Assembly: GCF_002234675.1 (NCBI RefSeq)
Contig: NC_019870.2
Span: 4,050,985-4,114,984 of the forward strand
DNA: 64,000 nt
Source: Oryzias latipes
Taxonomy: Eukaryota > Chordata > Actinopteri > Beloniformes > Adrianichthyidae
Reading direction: 5' to 3'
Below are positions 20,426 through 35,264 of the stretch, one piece after another. The translations under genes and the position numbers were made by a program. The notes beneath the pieces are model-generated. The model was given only the letters and a program-made list of their open reading frames with translations, had not been told where the DNA came from and did no database searches. Numbering within the stretch: the stretch's first letter is position 1; each line of letters begins with the position of its first letter.

Positions 20426-22431
20426 TCCTCCTGGACTTAGACTCCTGTTGCTTGGTACCACCAAAGGATTGTTCATAGATAACCTCGTTCTCTGGGGTTT
20501 AGACTAGATCCAGTGGATCTTTTAGAACAGATTGGATTAAAAAAAAAATACTGATTTCTGCCTCCTTTACAGAAGGTATAAAAAGAAGAGTCTGGGTCAT
20601 AATCTGAGCCGTTTTTCAGATGTCTCAAAAGTAAAACAAGTCCAGTGTTTTGGTGTAAACTCATCAAGTTTATTTAATGTACATTCATAAGCATCTATTC
20701 AGAGTGGCATAGATGTAAATATACCAGATGTTCATGCACTGCACTTTTCCTTTGTTTTATTTTGGCACACATTACATTTTTTAACATTACTCCTATTTTT
20801 CCTTTACTGATATGGATGTTATGTTTGCGCTTCAACTTAAAGTCATTGACTTGATATTTAAATCCGCTGTCATTTTCAACAATTGCAGACTAAAATTTTC
20901 GCCACTTTTCAGAGTTAGAAATAAAATGTCAATCCAAACAGTAGAGAAAGAAAAGGAAAGTAAAAAAAAGAGCAGTAACTTTTGTTAACAAACAACAACA
21001 TTTAAAATATATTACATTTTATTTTCATGTTGTTGTTTTTGTTTTTTTTACATAAAAACATCAAATCTTTTCAATCAGAAGTATGTAACTGTGTAATTTG
21101 GACATGCTGAGAAAAATCTCCGTTGATCAGAAATGTTTTCATAGTGTTGGTCAATAGGGGGCGCTGCTTACACTCTAAACTTCCTTTCATGTGGATTTTC
21201 AAAATAAGACTCGAGCTAAACCTCAATTGACACCTGATTTGAATTTTTAAAACCTGAAATTAGTTAATTTTATGCCAAAATCCTACGCCAACGATAATTA
21301 ACAGAAAAGGTTAACAATAATGAAAAATTCACGATTAAATCCTTTCATTACGGATACTCTAAAAATGTGAGCTGACAAAGCAGAGGCTAACGTCGCAGAG
21401 TGTTTAGTAGTAAAATAGTCTTCCTTTCAATTAACCAAGTACAAATACTACAATGTTTTAAACTAAAGACTTATCAAAAATATCAAAATAAAAGCGGAAG
21501 TTTTGCGCGCACAGGAAGCAGCTGAAGGCCGTCTTTACGCACACCTGCGCGCGGTTCAAAATCGCATTTCCTGCACAGCAGCTTCATGTTTAAACAATGA
21601 AATAAAACAGTTGTGGAATTCAGTCCAATAGCCGTTAGAAAACATCTAGAAAAATAATCTTTGTTTGCTAAAAGTGGAACGTTTTTCTCCTTTTGTCTCT
21701 TGATGGAGGTTATGGATCTGCTTCACCTCAAACAGATAAGTAACTTTACTTTTGTTTTTTATTAAAAAAAAAGTGTCACTTCAGTATTACTACAGTCTCT
21801 CTTCATTGACGATTTTCTAGTAAACTAAAAATTTTTTTTCTATCCGTCACTGAAAGAGAAACCTCATTTGCAGAAAAACAAAACTACTTTTTCAGCAGTA
21901 AATTTAAGTTCACATTTAACCGTTTAGCAATAACAACAAAGTTTAAAAGCATTTAAAGACATGACTCTTAATGAAGTAAGTTAAGTGAATTCAAAGCTTT
22001 TGATATATTCAACTTATTTTTATTTTTAATTTAAACATAACAAAAGTTAGACAAATATCAAATCAGATTATTTTTGGATTAAAAGTTATTTACCGCAAGA
22101 AGAACAACTTGTTGCAACAGGAGTGTGTTTGTTTATCTATGGCGTTCCACAGGGTTTAATGTTGGGCCCAATATTTTACCCCCCGCTCTTTCTGTAATTT
22201 TTTGTTTGCTTTGTCATAGTTTTTAAAGATAGCGCTGTTTGTTTATGATAAAAACATCTTTTTTTAAAAAGAAAAAACTTTTTTTTTTAATTTGAAGAAT
22301 GAGAAATTAGAAAGGAATAAAATCTCATAAGACTGGCGATCAAAGAAGGCATTTACAGACCAAACTAATCCTTTTTATTCTCAACATATCTGGGATGATA
22401 AATCACTGCACATGTTGCATCGATGTCCTAA

Positions 22432-22433
<2 letters not shown>

Positions 22434-22469
<36 letters not shown>
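22434..22469. repeat. 36 bp T homopolymer
   Basis: An uninterrupted T run with TAACATTTTT-like sequence on both sides. It is most simply a slippage tract; a reverse-inserted poly(A) tail is possible. Confidence 0.9.
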
Positions 22470-22477
<8 letters not shown>

Positions 22478-23959
22478 TCAACTGTTGGACAGAAATTTGG
22501 TTTAATATTCATGCAAAATGGATAAAAGTTTCCTGAATCATGACAGTTTGTATTTTTCACAGATTTGTTTTTCTAGAACCCTTCTCACTTATTTATCTTG
22601 TGGTTAATTATAAACTATTATCATATTAGCAACTTTGAGGTTTTTTTTATAAATAATAATTTTTTCACAATAAATTTAGTTTTTAATCAAACAGCAAACT
22701 ATTTGGTTGCATTTTTTGCCGATTGTGGAACAGCACGAGTGAGAACATTAAGAAAACCTTCTACTGGATTAGTTTATAAAATCTTTACCAGAAACTTCTT
22801 TTTTGGTGGAAAATTATTGAAAACTTGCTTTCTGTTCAGTTAGTTCTTTGTGGTTGTTTGTATCTCCACACATTTCTTATTGCCATTTACTATAAGTGTG
22901 TTTAAAAAAAAACCTTCCAAAATCAAATCAGCTTTAATCTTTAAAGCTGGAGGACAGATTGGATTTATCTGCCCTTGATTCTGAAAACACTAAAGCAGTT
23001 TGGCCCACAGAGAAAATGATGGACATTTGACCAACGTTGACATGTTTGAGCGTAAAGATCCGGCGTGAACAAACTTTTGGTTGAATGTGGTCACAAATAC
23101 TAGATGATTTTGTTTTTCATTCTCTATAGATTTTAGAAGAGGTTTAGAGTTCTGTTTGTGTCAAAACTGCAACAGAAATGTAGTCGTAGTTCTATAAGCT
23201 GAAGAGACACCTGGGTGGACAAAACCTCAAATCTCGAAAGAGCAGCAGTTTAAACGCGTTGACTCAGCTTTCTTCTGATGCTGTGACATCATCTGGTTAG
23301 ATACCTGTTGGACACAAAGATTTGTCTCCTGAACCTGAAACAAAGCAGCGTTATGCCTTTGACAGTGTCCGCTTGACGGCAACATTTGCATCCAGACTGT
23401 TGAGTCCTCGTTGGTCTGAAATAATCCCCTGATCATTAAGCGTGACATTCCAGGTTCGGGAGCAAAGCATGATGGTTAAGATGGAGTAACTCGTGTTAAA
23501 GGCTGAAACGACGACAAAGCTGCAAATGGTTCTTGGTGATTGCTCTGGAGAGAGCTGCAGGCTTCTTTAACGAGCACAATGAAGGCGGGAGAGCGTTCCG
23601 GTCTGAAAGAATCCTCCACCACCTGCTGATGAGCATCCAGAGACGGATGCTATGATCGTTTCGCTCTCATGAAACACTCAACAAATAAACAATGAAAATA
23701 TGTCTGCAGGTTGTGTGTTTACTAGAGTAAGAGGGGTTTTCAGGCTGCAACTTAAGTTCAAATCGATGCGAAATGCACAGAGGACATTTTTAGTATTTGA
23801 TTTGCTATAATCTTGTACATTGGACTAAAAGCTGTGTGTTTTCTAGAGCCCAACTCTAGTTTCATTTAAAAAAGGAGAGAATATAGGAATACAAGTAAAG
23901 ACTGAAGTGTTTTATAGAAAATTTAACATGAAAATAAGTATTATCTTTGCCGGTTAGGC

Positions 23960-24393
23960 CATTGACTGTATATGAGAACTGGAATGAGTGACTCCTCCCC
24001 CCCCTGGCATTCCAAACAGGAAGTACCCGCTGGCTTCAAGAAGCCAAAGACTCCTGGAGAGAAATAAACAGCTGGTAGTCATTCTGTTTATCAGAATAAG
24101 CATTCTTGCTCCGATATCTTATTAGTAACTCGTCCTCACTAATTCTCTTTTCTTTTTTCTGTTGTTCAGGTTATTCAAGTAAAACACTGACCATTCAGAT
24201 GTCTCAAAAGGATGTGGTGCCTGATGGGCCCCACATCCAGACTAGAACCGTTTGACAGATTTCCATCAAGCCGATTGGTGAGCGTGGTTGTCATAGTAAC
24301 GTTGACTCGGAACGGCTTGGATGTATCGCTGCTTAACGATGTTGTCTGGTTCCAGTCCCGCTCGATTGGTCCAGTTCTCATTTACAGTCAATG
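23960..24393. mobile_element. MITE, 434 bp, with ~24 bp terminal inverted repeats
   Basis: The left end CATTGACTGTATATGAGAAC and the right end, reversed, CATTGACTGTAAATGAGAAC match in 23 of 24 positions over the full terminus. The internal sequence is diverged. No clear target duplication was seen. Confidence 0.8.
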
Positions 24394-25696
24394 ATGACGT
24401 CTGGTGAGGTTGGGATGAACTCGGACCGTAGACGGATGAACCTGAAAGACGCTGATGGCGGTTGGAGGCAAGACGACGGAAGGGCGTCGGTCCAGGTGGA
24501 GAACGTGGTGGAGGAGGGCTACGGTGGCCGTTTTGGTTCCGCTTCCAGGACGGACTGTATTCAGTTCCAATCGGAAATGAACCGACACCAGCTCAAAAGA
24601 TGGGTCCCAGAGCGGTTCCTGGTACTTGACCAAGGTCCGCTTTAAGCGAACCAAATGTATCCAGTCTGAATACAGCCTGAATCCGTTTTTCTTTTCAACA
24701 AACCTGCTCATTGAGGACTGGAAGGATCAGAGCCGTCTGGCGGCGCCACGGCCTTTTCAAGCGCTCTGCTCCAAACTCTGCATAGTTTCATATCATGACC
24801 CACATGAGCCGGTTTAACGGGGCTGAAATCAGGTCTGTCCTCAGGGTCTTGTCAATACATAATTAAAACAGGAAGCAGACACACTTCCTTTGTGTTGCAG
24901 CTGCTGTTGTTGGAGGGTTGTGGGTTAGAAGCTGTGAATGTTTATAGTTGCTCCTGATGTGAGTTTGTGTTTCCAGAGATCTACTCGGGAACAAACGGTT
25001 GAGTCATTTCCAAAACCCGCAGCTGCTTTCTGTGTTCTGCAGAATTTGACCAACATTTGGTGCCGTTTACGGTTTAGTGCTGTTGCTGTGGGATGTTTGG
25101 AAGGCCAGGATTGAGAAACCTCCACTCAAACAATCAAAGCAGCCCTCTATCTTGATGTAGAGAAACGCTTTCCAAACAGCTTTTCAGAATAAAAGCAGAT
25201 GACTTAGAAATTAATTGTAACCATTAAAAGAAAGAAAGGGGTGGGGCTATGGGGGGGGGGCAAGGGGGGCAGCTGCCCCCAACAGCAAAAACCTCTGCCC
25301 CACACTCGCCCCCCCCAACTTTTATGTCATCATTATTAACAAAGATAAAGTAATCTTAAATCCCTTAGAGAAATTAAGGGATTTAAAAATAACCAAAGTA
25401 ATATTATTAAATTATAGTAAAACAATAATATTAAAACGGTTAAAAATACACATTTTTAATCCTTTTAGTCGTGATGACCTTTCATCTGTTGTTTTGAAGT
25501 TTAAGCAAAAATAACAACCATTAAGTATGATTGTATAAAAACCACACGGGACTTTTTTTTTCTTAAAGTGATCAATTTCATAATAAAAGTGTTGAATTAT
25601 TGTTTAAAATATTACAACAAACATTGAGATTCAAAATTTAAAATGCTCCAAAACCGAAAAATGTTCAAACGAATTTGGTAACAAAGAAAGAACTTA

Positions 25697-26036
25697 AAGA
25701 CCAACTCTGAAAATTGTGTATTTAACATGTTCTTGTAGCATTATTCTGTTGATGCTACATCAGAAAATGGAGCTTTATTTTTTTATTGCAGCTAGCAGGA
25801 CAGCATGTAAACAAGGCGCTCTCGGCAATGGGGAGGGAAAGGGGGGGGCAGGTTTTTCTGCACCAATAGTCCCCCGACACCTCAGAGGTAAATTTCTAAT
25901 GAATTCCTGCCGCTCTGCAGAAACTATGTCCTACAAAATGACTTTTTAAAATGTTTTGGCTAAAAACGGCATCATCCAAAGACTAATGGGAACACTTTAA
26001 AACAGATCAGAAGATGATCAGAGCTGGACTTTATCA
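25697..26036 (-). repeat. IQPY-family element, copy 4
   Basis: A reverse-oriented copy beginning AAAGACCAACTCTGA and ending GATCAGAGCTGGACTTTA. The reverse complement has the family order of blocks, including the GGACATAGTTTCTGCAGAGC block near 25930. This is one of the few nearly full-length short copies (about 340 bp). Confidence 0.75.
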
Positions 26037-27366
26037 GTTTCAGGTTAGCAACAGTGTCATTTTCCATCATTTTTGTATGGTTTTTGTTCAAATGTAATAA
26101 AGCTTTTTGATATATTTGTTGACATTTGGGAGATGAGATGTCATTATTTTTCATAAAATCTAATTTGATTTGGCTTTACAAAGTTAAAGTAATGAAATTA
26201 GCTCAGATTTTGGAATAGAACAACATAAATCATAAAGAAATCACCTAAAAATGTAAATTTCAGCCTTCTGTGTCTTTTTTATGAAGGTTTTGCACCAACG
26301 GGCATCTAAAATTATTCATTTCTCAGTAATAGCCCTTTAGTTTATTTCTTTATACGCTGGCTTCCTTGGGTTTGTTTGCTTTTAGACAAACTGCTGGGTC
26401 CAGGAGACGATCTGCAAATGATGAGCCGAGTTTTCCATCCAGGCCCGGTTCCAGTCCACGGCAGCATCTGTGTGTCTGGACCTGCTCTTGTGATTGAGAA
26501 AAAGCAGGTCTGGAACCACGAGACTTGATGTTTCCTCAGAGTTTGGGATTCTGAGCGTCTCTGTGACATTAAACAACCCCGGCTGACTGGATCCAAACCA
26601 AACCTGCTGCTCGCTTTTGGATCTTCTCTTTCGTCACTTTTCACTGCATCAAACATGCGAGTCATCGTGTAGGGCTTTCCGCCTTCATGCAGCATTTATC
26701 ATTTTGTTAGTTTGGCAGGAAAAAGGCTTTAAAATTGGTTTCCATATATGAATTTCAAAATAAACTTCACAGAATTGCGTTCTAACGCTGACACCAACCA
26801 GCGGATGCTCGTGCACAAATCCTCATTTCACTGTTATGCAATCAAAACTAGGAAATGCTCTGAATATTTTCATGTTTGGGATTATAACTACTTTTAATGC
26901 TTTCCTCATGTTTACCTCTGATGCCCTCAACATTCATTTTGAACCTGTTCCTTAGCGTTTTGGATCTGGATTCTGGATAGAATCTCTTTTTTTTCTGAGG
27001 TTAGACTCCGACCGATCATCCGGAGTCAAAGAAGAGGGGCTCAATAGAGAACCAGGAGATCCTGCAGATCCTCACCTGCCCTACAGCTTTGTTCAGACAG
27101 GTGGGTGCAGCAGTCCCCATGCAGCAGCATCAAACAAAGAAAATATACATTTATGTTTTCTTTTTACATAAAAAAACAGTCAAAGCTGCATGTGACAAAT
27201 TCTTGAAAAAAAACCCAAGTTTTCCAAAATGGAGGCTTTTCTATAGATCTGGACTGTGTCCACATTTGAAGACTGCATCCTTTAATGGCCGCGGCCTTCC
27301 TGGGCGACGTTGGCCGGGTCCTTCGTCGAGCGGGTTGGCCGGATGTTAACGGCTGTGAATTTGGAC

Positions 27367-28485
27367 TAGGGTTGTGCCGATGGACGATACCATCGTGATG
27401 GGTGACTGACATCCCGATGGAGAGACACCATCGTGATGCCACGCCCCCGCCACGCTGCGAGTCGACACCATAAGACGCGGTTACATGTGCAAAATATCTT
27501 GATAAGGAGTATTGGTCGGATTAGAATCCAACCGTGTAGATGGGCCCAGAAAAACTTTTTTAGATTATAAAAAACATTCACATGGGTCATACTTTCGGTC
27601 AGAATAAATAATTCGCACATGCGCAGTAGTGTTTTTAAAAGACGGAAGAGAAATTTAGTTCCGAGAAGCTACATACATCAGCTCGGTATTATACAAGATG
27701 ATCTCCTAAACGTGCTTTTATTAATGTTACGGTTATTATGAAGCGCCTGATCGCTCATCATTTTAATTTTAATCCGTGTAGTCAGAGCTTTTTCTGTTGA
27801 AAAACGGAGCCGGAAGCCAGGATTAGCAGTATGCTAACACGTGCTAACAACATTAGCATGAGCATAAAATCCATGCGTGAAACGCTGCAATCTGCATGTT
27901 TGCTGCACATAAATATGTGGGAATAACATCAGCCTTTATTTTGTCGGGACACGACTGGAAACACAAATCCACGTGATTGTTTGAACGGTTTCTAAGGACT
28001 GAGCGGCCTTTCTGCTTCGAAGCTTACACACTGCGTTAGCTAGCGCTCCGAGCTCTGCCACGACACACACTTTTACCGGGAGACCCGCTTCTCCTAAATT
28101 CTGGTTGCTCGTTCACGTAGAGCTGCGGGACAGATCACAGTCCTAAGTCTCCCACACGTAACAAAGCATCCTTACTTCCCCTAAAACACAAAACTGTAAG
28201 TCCGTCTGCTCTGCTAGAGACACGGTCGCTCGCTGGACCGGACCACTTCTTTTCTATTTTGTTTATTTATTTATTTTTAAAGTCACTTCCCTCAGTTTAG
28301 ACTGGATCATCGCAGATGAGTCATTTTTTGGGTAATAAAATAAATAAAGTAAAATAATGAATAATATTTATATAATAACAAAAAATACCCCCCCCCCCCC
28401 CCCCCCCCGGCGATATCATCGTCCATCCCGATGGTTGACTGCAAACATCGTCAACTGCCAATTTAGGGGACATCGCCCAACCCTA
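27367..28485. mobile_element. hAT-type element, 1119 bp, with perfect 8 bp target duplication
   Basis: Ends TAGGGTTG and CAACCCTA are perfect inverted repeats, with similar CGATGGACGAT-type subterminal sequence on both sides. The octamer ATTTGGAC flanks it exactly at 27359-27366 and 28486-28493. No transposase ORF is present. It contains a 21 C homopolymer at 28388-28408. Confidence 0.9.
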
Positions 28486-29059
28486 ATTTGGACGAGTCTA
28501 GCCTTTAGATAATTCCAGCCATTACGTTGGAGAATGTCCTGTCGCCTAGCAACCACGAAACAGAGAGGTGTAGTAAACCAGGCATGAAGTTCAAAAGTTT
28601 CCCGGCTTATTTGATCCAACTTTTAAGCTTGGAGGTGTAATTATAAAAAGGTGTAATGATTTCCAACTCCGGGTCCTGCTAAACAGTCCGGCATTGTTGT
28701 CAGAAAATCTCAGGGTTCGGCCACAATGCATCTTGGGATATGGACAGCATAGGATACACCAGACCGATCCTTCGGGAAAAAGAAGGTCGTATTCAGCCTA
28801 GTTGGCCGCCTATTCATGGAGTCTTATAATTTGGACAGCACTTGTCGCGGCGCTATGACATAAGTGGCATACAAATGCGTCCGCGGGAAGAGCGCACCGC
28901 TCTAATTCGGTCACAACCTTTATCTGCATAGCAACAATTTTATTTTTGATCGCCTGGGTTTAACGAACAAGTCTGTCATTTTTAGATGAATTGGCAAAAT
29001 AAATATTTTGGATTTCTTTCCATTGAGAAAAGAATTATTTTACGCCGGGTAGGTGTCGC

Positions 29060-29455
29060 AAGAACAAGATGGCTGGTTCCAATTGTAGCAGGTTTTATTA
29101 GCTCAGCTAAAAGTCCTCAAAGGTGACTGAGGGTCAGGCAGGCGGGGGTCAATAACGGGCGTGAGAGCATCAGAGGAGAGACGGGCTGGCCAGGATCCAG
29201 GCGAGGGTCGCGGCAGGCGGTCAGGACACAGAAGATCAGGTCCATTTATAACGCTCGCTAAAGAAGGCAGAGTGACATAAACTGCACAAAAGCACAGCTT
29301 CAGTATGCTGTGGTTGATTGAATGAATGAGAGTCAGGTGTGCGGCTTCCAGGAAGGGTGCACTGGGGTTGCTGGGAGTTGTAGTGTGGTTGGAACACTGG
29401 AGATGGTTCCCGCTGGTGACCAGAGGGGGAGACAGAGTTCTGACTTCTGACAGGT
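29060..29455 (-). repeat. Probable retroelement-derived repeat
   Basis: This stretch resembles a fish dispersed repeat with blocks such as CCAGGATCCAGGCGAGGGTC and GGCAGGCGGTCAGGACACAG. I recognise the style but cannot see LTR or TIR boundaries, so classification is open. The 151-codon minus-strand frame over it has no recognisable domain. Confidence 0.35.
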
Positions 29456-31039
29456 ATAAGTTTTTTTTTAAATGTGCCGAGGATGAAATTTGGAAAGAAG
29501 AATTGTGAACAATCTGGTCCTTGAGTTCAGAACTGCAGCAGCTGCAGGACAAAATCATCAGCTTGTCTTGAAATGCAGGCGAAGGATTCTTGGGTTTTCA
29601 GTGGCATTCATTGAGTTTTCTGTAGTTTTTAGATTTGATTCTGTGGAGTTCTGGATGATGTTTCCTGTGAAAACCAAGAAGTTGTTTAAAAAACAAAAAC
29701 CTTATCAGAGGTTTTTGCAGAATGCTTATGAAACATTGAAGCCGGTGAGACGCAGAAGAGCCTCACCTCTGAATGGACCTAAGAGGTTTTTCCAAGCAGA
29801 ACTAAAAGAAGGTCCTGCTTCAGGTCATGAATAATGTATCCGTGGAATGGATTTCCTTCTTATTTTGCCAGCAGTCCCTTTTTTAGAACCATGAAGTCGG
29901 CCAACTGTGAGGTTCCACCCAACATCCTCGGCGTCTATCCGAGATTCTGATTGGAGGAGGAATGAAGACGAGGGTTGGTCCTGTAGAGGAACCCCCAAAG
30001 ACTTCTTTTTGTTCGTCTGATCAAATTATCAATCATGTGGGACCCAAAACTCTTAAAACTGAAAACTGGGGTGAGAAAACCTCAAATATTAAGCGTATTC
30101 TTTTCCTTAAATGATGGGAAAAACCATGTTTGCAAATGTATGTAAAGCTCCACTCTGATCATCTTTTAGTCGGTTTGCAAAGGCGACACTAAATAACACA
30201 CTTTCTACGAGATAGAGTAACTCTTCGTCTGTTTATGTGATCCATGTGAAGCGGCTGATTCGGATACAAAGACAGACGGCTTATCCTATCTGCTTTGACC
30301 TGATAAGCGGCACATAATTAATAAGAAGTGTTGCACATGGGCACAAAGCTGCTTTTCTCTGCTTCAGAATCTGCTGGAATCACATCATTGCCGAAGTTTC
30401 AGTGTTGAAATGGAACGTGGCACATCAAACAACCAAAAAGGGTCCTTCAAATGATAAGAAAATACAGAAACGGGACCCTAGAATAATTTTTAACACATTT
30501 TATTCTATTAAATATGCATGAAAAGGTTTCCTTGTTTCCTTCTTCCGCATGTTGTGGCTGAATTCATATTTAATAGACTACTTCCAAACACAGAGCGCCT
30601 TTGTGTTTCCTTCTGATCACTGCGGTTGCATAAAGCTTCAGTCCCGACTGTCCCTACGGGTGGATCCGGGCAATAAACGGTCAAACCTGTACAGAGCACG
30701 CTGTTGACCCACACATATCAAGGTTTTCGACTGCTCAGGGAATCCATAGAGAGACAATGTTCATGCGTGTTATTTATTTTTTTATTATTAGCATGCTGCA
30801 GGCGACAGGTCATAGAGAAAACTTTTACAGCACATAAAGGGTAGATGCAGGCGTGTCGTGTGGATTTTTCTTTTTGACTTCTGCAAAACCTGAGCACAGT
30901 GCAAGGAGCCCATAAGCACTGTTCACGTGATAAATTTGTACTCCATGCATTCAACCCGTTAGAAATGAGGACATTTGACAATTGGAGCACAGTAGTTTTT
31001 GTGGACATCTGAGGGGAACTAGCGTGTCATGTGCCCACC

Positions 31040-31255
31040 CTGTGCGTGCGGCGTTTACTTAACAATGACTGGTCTGCCGTTGGGACTCCATGCGACAGTA
31101 TCACCCATACCTCATAAGTGCGTGCAACTCGCATTAGCCTTACAAATACTTAATGGTCGTACCACACGCATGACAATGGTATTCTCCATTTTTCTTCCTT
31201 TGAGGTGGCCGTATGAGTCTCAAGGGAACTGCAAGACACACCTCGTCCCCTTTAA
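31040..31255 (+). repeat. Dispersed DNA element fragment, partner of 14585-14790
   Basis: It contains ATTAGCCTTACAAATAC and CCGTATGAGTCTCAAGGGAA, shared with the copies in traf2 intron 9 and, reversed, with 59524-59580. It ends CCCCTTTAA, again suggesting a TTAA insertion site. Confidence 0.55.
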
Positions 31256-34200
31256 GATGCAGCCGCTAACATCTAGCTTGGTACGGTACAGTTTAGAAGT
31301 GTTTCCACCCAAAGTGCGACTGCAGCAAAAGCGACGCTATCAACAACAACAATGGAGGTCGTCCAGCAGCTCACCTTTTGGTGCTTTTTATATGCTGTGG
31401 GCGGCGTATAGGAATACGCTGGCGTTGGTCTGGAGCTTTTCTTTTGTTGTAATGACCTTCCACCAATGAACAGGTTTCAACAGTAGCTCCGCCCTAACCA
31501 CCGATTAAAGGTCCCTCTATGGCCCCTTTAGTCAGTGGGGGTCCAAAGGATAGTATGGTTTGGTCCGGCTTAATGGGTCCTTCTATAATGCTCAAATACC
31601 GGACCAGGCTTCTACGACCCTCCATGGGCTCGGTCAACCCCCCGGGACTGAGGCTTAAAACACACAGCTACACACTGCTGTGTGTTTCTGCTACAGACTC
31701 ATGCGCTGCAGGCAGCAGACATCCCAGCAGCGTCCGTCCAAATGCCGAGCTTTCACGGAGACTCCTATCAGGGATGACACAGACGTTGTCCTGAACGAGT
31801 GTAGAAATGATTAGAACGTTTGTATCTCAGTGAAAATTCCGTTTTTATCCTGAGTGGCGGGTCACCGTGACATTTCCCTGCGACCTGCAGCCTCCTCCAC
31901 CACACCTACAACCGCCTTAGAAGGTGGTTGAGGATTCAAACCTCTGCTTTAATTTGCTTGGTAAAGAGGCTGCTGGGTTTTGGGGAAGCTGTTGGAGAGC
32001 TGCATGCAGACGAGCGCCGGCTCTAATCTGTCTGGAAACGCTGACCTCCTTTTGTCCACTTGATGGCTTATTACCACTATTGATTTTGGCTTCTTTATTT
32101 TACAGACTTCCTGCGGGGCGGCAGATGACCCGCCACATATCTGCTGCTGAAGAGCACCAACCTATATCAGTCCAGTTTTTTCAAGATAACCCCACTATTT
32201 TGATATATATCTATATTTTTTAAAACTTTCCTCAGCAGGAGAGCTGGAGCCGAATTGGAACTTAAATTTTTTTCCTGGACGACGTGGTTTCATCCAGCGC
32301 TGTTGGATCGCGTGTTGTAAGTCTTAAAGCTCCACTTCTTGACTTGAGTTGGTTAAATCAGGAACATTTTTAATGAAACGTTGAAGGTTTATGACATTTG
32401 AAGTTAACTTAATTTTTCCACTTTTTCTTTGAGTTTTTGAAGTTTATTCATAAATGATGTGAAAAGAGGTCATGATGTTTTTGTGACTTTTTTTTTAACG
32501 TAATGGAAAATTTAGAAATAAATAAATAGAGACGGAAAAGATTTTCCTGAACGTTCATCAGCAGAAAAGGAAACTGATGCTTCCATCTATAGATTCCTTT
32601 CCGCCCAGAATGTTGCTCTATAGGTTAATTCAATGCTCTGTCAGCTCGGCGTGAGGATTAAGGATTAAGTTTACGTGCCGTTGTCCAGTTTTTCTAAAGC
32701 TGAACTGTTTCGTCTCTTTTCACAACTGTTACTCGGTATTTCCAGTTTGTATTTGAATGTCAATTTTTGTTTAAATTACAGCATAAACATGTTTGATGTT
32801 GTAGAAAAGCATGAGATTCCTTCAGCTAAGACAGGTTTTCTTTTAGCTCAGTAAAATGGATACTAGGTAAAGTCGTGAGTTGGGAAAGTGGTTCAAAAAT
32901 CCAATGTAAATGCAGTTTTTGTTATTTTTCCACATGTTTGATCATCATCAGCTTCTTGAATCATTTTTTGTACCTTTAATCTGGGATTCGGATGGATGGA
33001 TAGACCTTTATTGTTACAAGTACAATAAAATCCATAAAGTGCTTCCTGGTTTGTGCAACACTCATACATCAAAACAACCAATAGATGGAAAAAAGAGTAT
33101 GACTAAAAATAATAAAGAATGCATAAAAAAAGTTTTATTCGGTACAAACTTGAAATTCAAATTAATCTGCTGTCAAATAAAAGTGCATTTGGCATTAAAG
33201 ATACAATCAGTGTTAAACTTGTTAAAACCAGAAAACAAAAATAAATAAATGTGAAGAAAGCGTCCACTGCTATTCAGGTTTAATGTTTCCATAGCCGTGT
33301 TGAAATTAATTACTGCAGTGGGTTAAAAAGAGCCGGAGGAGCTCTGTTACTCTGTCGCCTTTCTGTGCAGTTAGCCGGGAGTCCTTTGAGTAGCTATTGG
33401 AGGAGGGGGGCAACTGGAACTCCCCCCAAGGCAAAAGAGTAAAACTACTGGAGTAGGAGTAGGCCGTCGTGGTACTAGTAGTTGTAGTAGTAGTACTGGA
33501 ATAGGTCGTCTTTTTTCTCTGTCTGATATTAAATTCAGTGTAAAACGATAATATATGTTAATACTTGCGTGGACCTTATCTGCTCAAAGCCTCATTTCTT
33601 TTTTTTTTTCTCTGAAATTTGTGAAAATATTCAATAAGTTGTAAAAGTAATTGATTCAAAGTCCGAATAAGCGGACGGCCACATTGTGCCTTCAGCTGTT
33701 GAAGTTGTTGAGAGCAGCCGCTGGCCGACGTGCCGCCACATCTGCTCTGGACCGCTGGCGGTGGGGGTGGGGGTTGTGTGTCCCCCCCCCGCATCCCTCA
33801 AACGCCGGTCTGGGTGGTGTTTGTGTTTTCCTCACCATGGTTTTGCTGACAGCTGGAGTCCGCTGGAGATGGAAGGCAGGCGGAGGGGAAAACACATGCC
33901 GAACAGAATCCATGAAGGGTGTCGGGGAGCCACATCGCCGTATCCAAGGAAACGGAAACAGTCCCTTTTTAGAAAGAGCAGTTTGTTAAAAGGCAAAGAT
34001 TCTGCTTTTTTTTTTAAATGTTTTTGCACCATAGTGAGAATGTGAAAACCATCAAGGCTTTAGAAAAGTAATTTCAGAAAAATGCCCAAATGCCTGAATG
34101 CAGCATCTTTTCTGAACTACAGAATTATCAGTTTTTTGACTCCAGTTTTGCAGAAAAATTGTTTGTCTTAACCTCCTGACCACCAACAATGCAAATGTGT

Positions 34201-35264
34201 CCGCTGTAGAGCGCATCCTAAACCAGAGTACCTCCCAACCACTTCATACAAATGAATGAACCCCTTTTTGTCTCTGCAGAGGACATTTGGGGCTTTCCAA
34301 TGATACCAATTGTGAGGGAGCCAAACTCAAGGAATTGTAGTTTTTGGTGGAGCAATTAGATAATTGCACTGACTATGGAGATGCAGTTATCAGACAGTTC
34401 TGGTCTACAGAGGAGTCCGTTTCTGATTTAAATCGGAGGACTTTGTACATACTGATAAACTCGAAAGCTTTTTTGTTAACATGAAAAACCTTCACATGAC
34501 TGTTTGTGGACATGCAGATGGGCGTAGCGTTAGCTGCCCTCATGTTGGAGTCTGCAGACATAACAGCGAAGAGAAATTCTAAACCCCGTTAAAACCAGAA
34601 GGACGGCTGTCAATCAGCAGAAGATGGAATATCAACCTCGGACAATGCTCAGAAGATGGATCCTTTTATTTCACAGCATTACCATTATATTAATAAAATT
34701 GCTTAATTAATTCTTAAAGATGGTTACAATGATTGATCTCTCATTATATTCCTTCACTTCCAAAAATGGATTCATGATTTTTTTCTAATGAAAGTAATCT
34801 GCACATATTTTACATAACTGATCTTGTGTTGATTTGTAAAACAGAGTTATGTCTATTTTTACATAATAATTAAGTCAACTTTGTCATGGGATTTATTAAT
34901 ACTTACGGATTTTTTTATTCTGTCTGATAGAAGTTAGGAAGCGGATTATGATAAATCATGTAATAAAAATGGTTACGGTAGAACAGGGGTGGGATTATAT
35001 AAGTTTGCTTCCTTCCACTCCCTTTCAAGCAATATTTAATTGAACGTCCTCGTGTGACTTCCACCTCCTGCGTGTCGGTTACACAAACATGGATGTAAAA
35101 CCACCAACCTTAAAGGCGTATACGCGCCGTGGAGAAATTTGTGCTTATATTAAGTCATGAAATTGGACAATCCTTGGAGTATCTGACTCTGGTAAACTGG
35201 TTCAGTCTGAAATGAACAGGAAAAGTTTGGGTAGCTGATGGTTCTGATCATTGAGGACTAACAT

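Noticed and set aside
31029..31469. 146-codon frame upstream of tnc
   Set aside because: It covers a dispersed repeat with a partner at 14585-14790, so it is repeat-derived.
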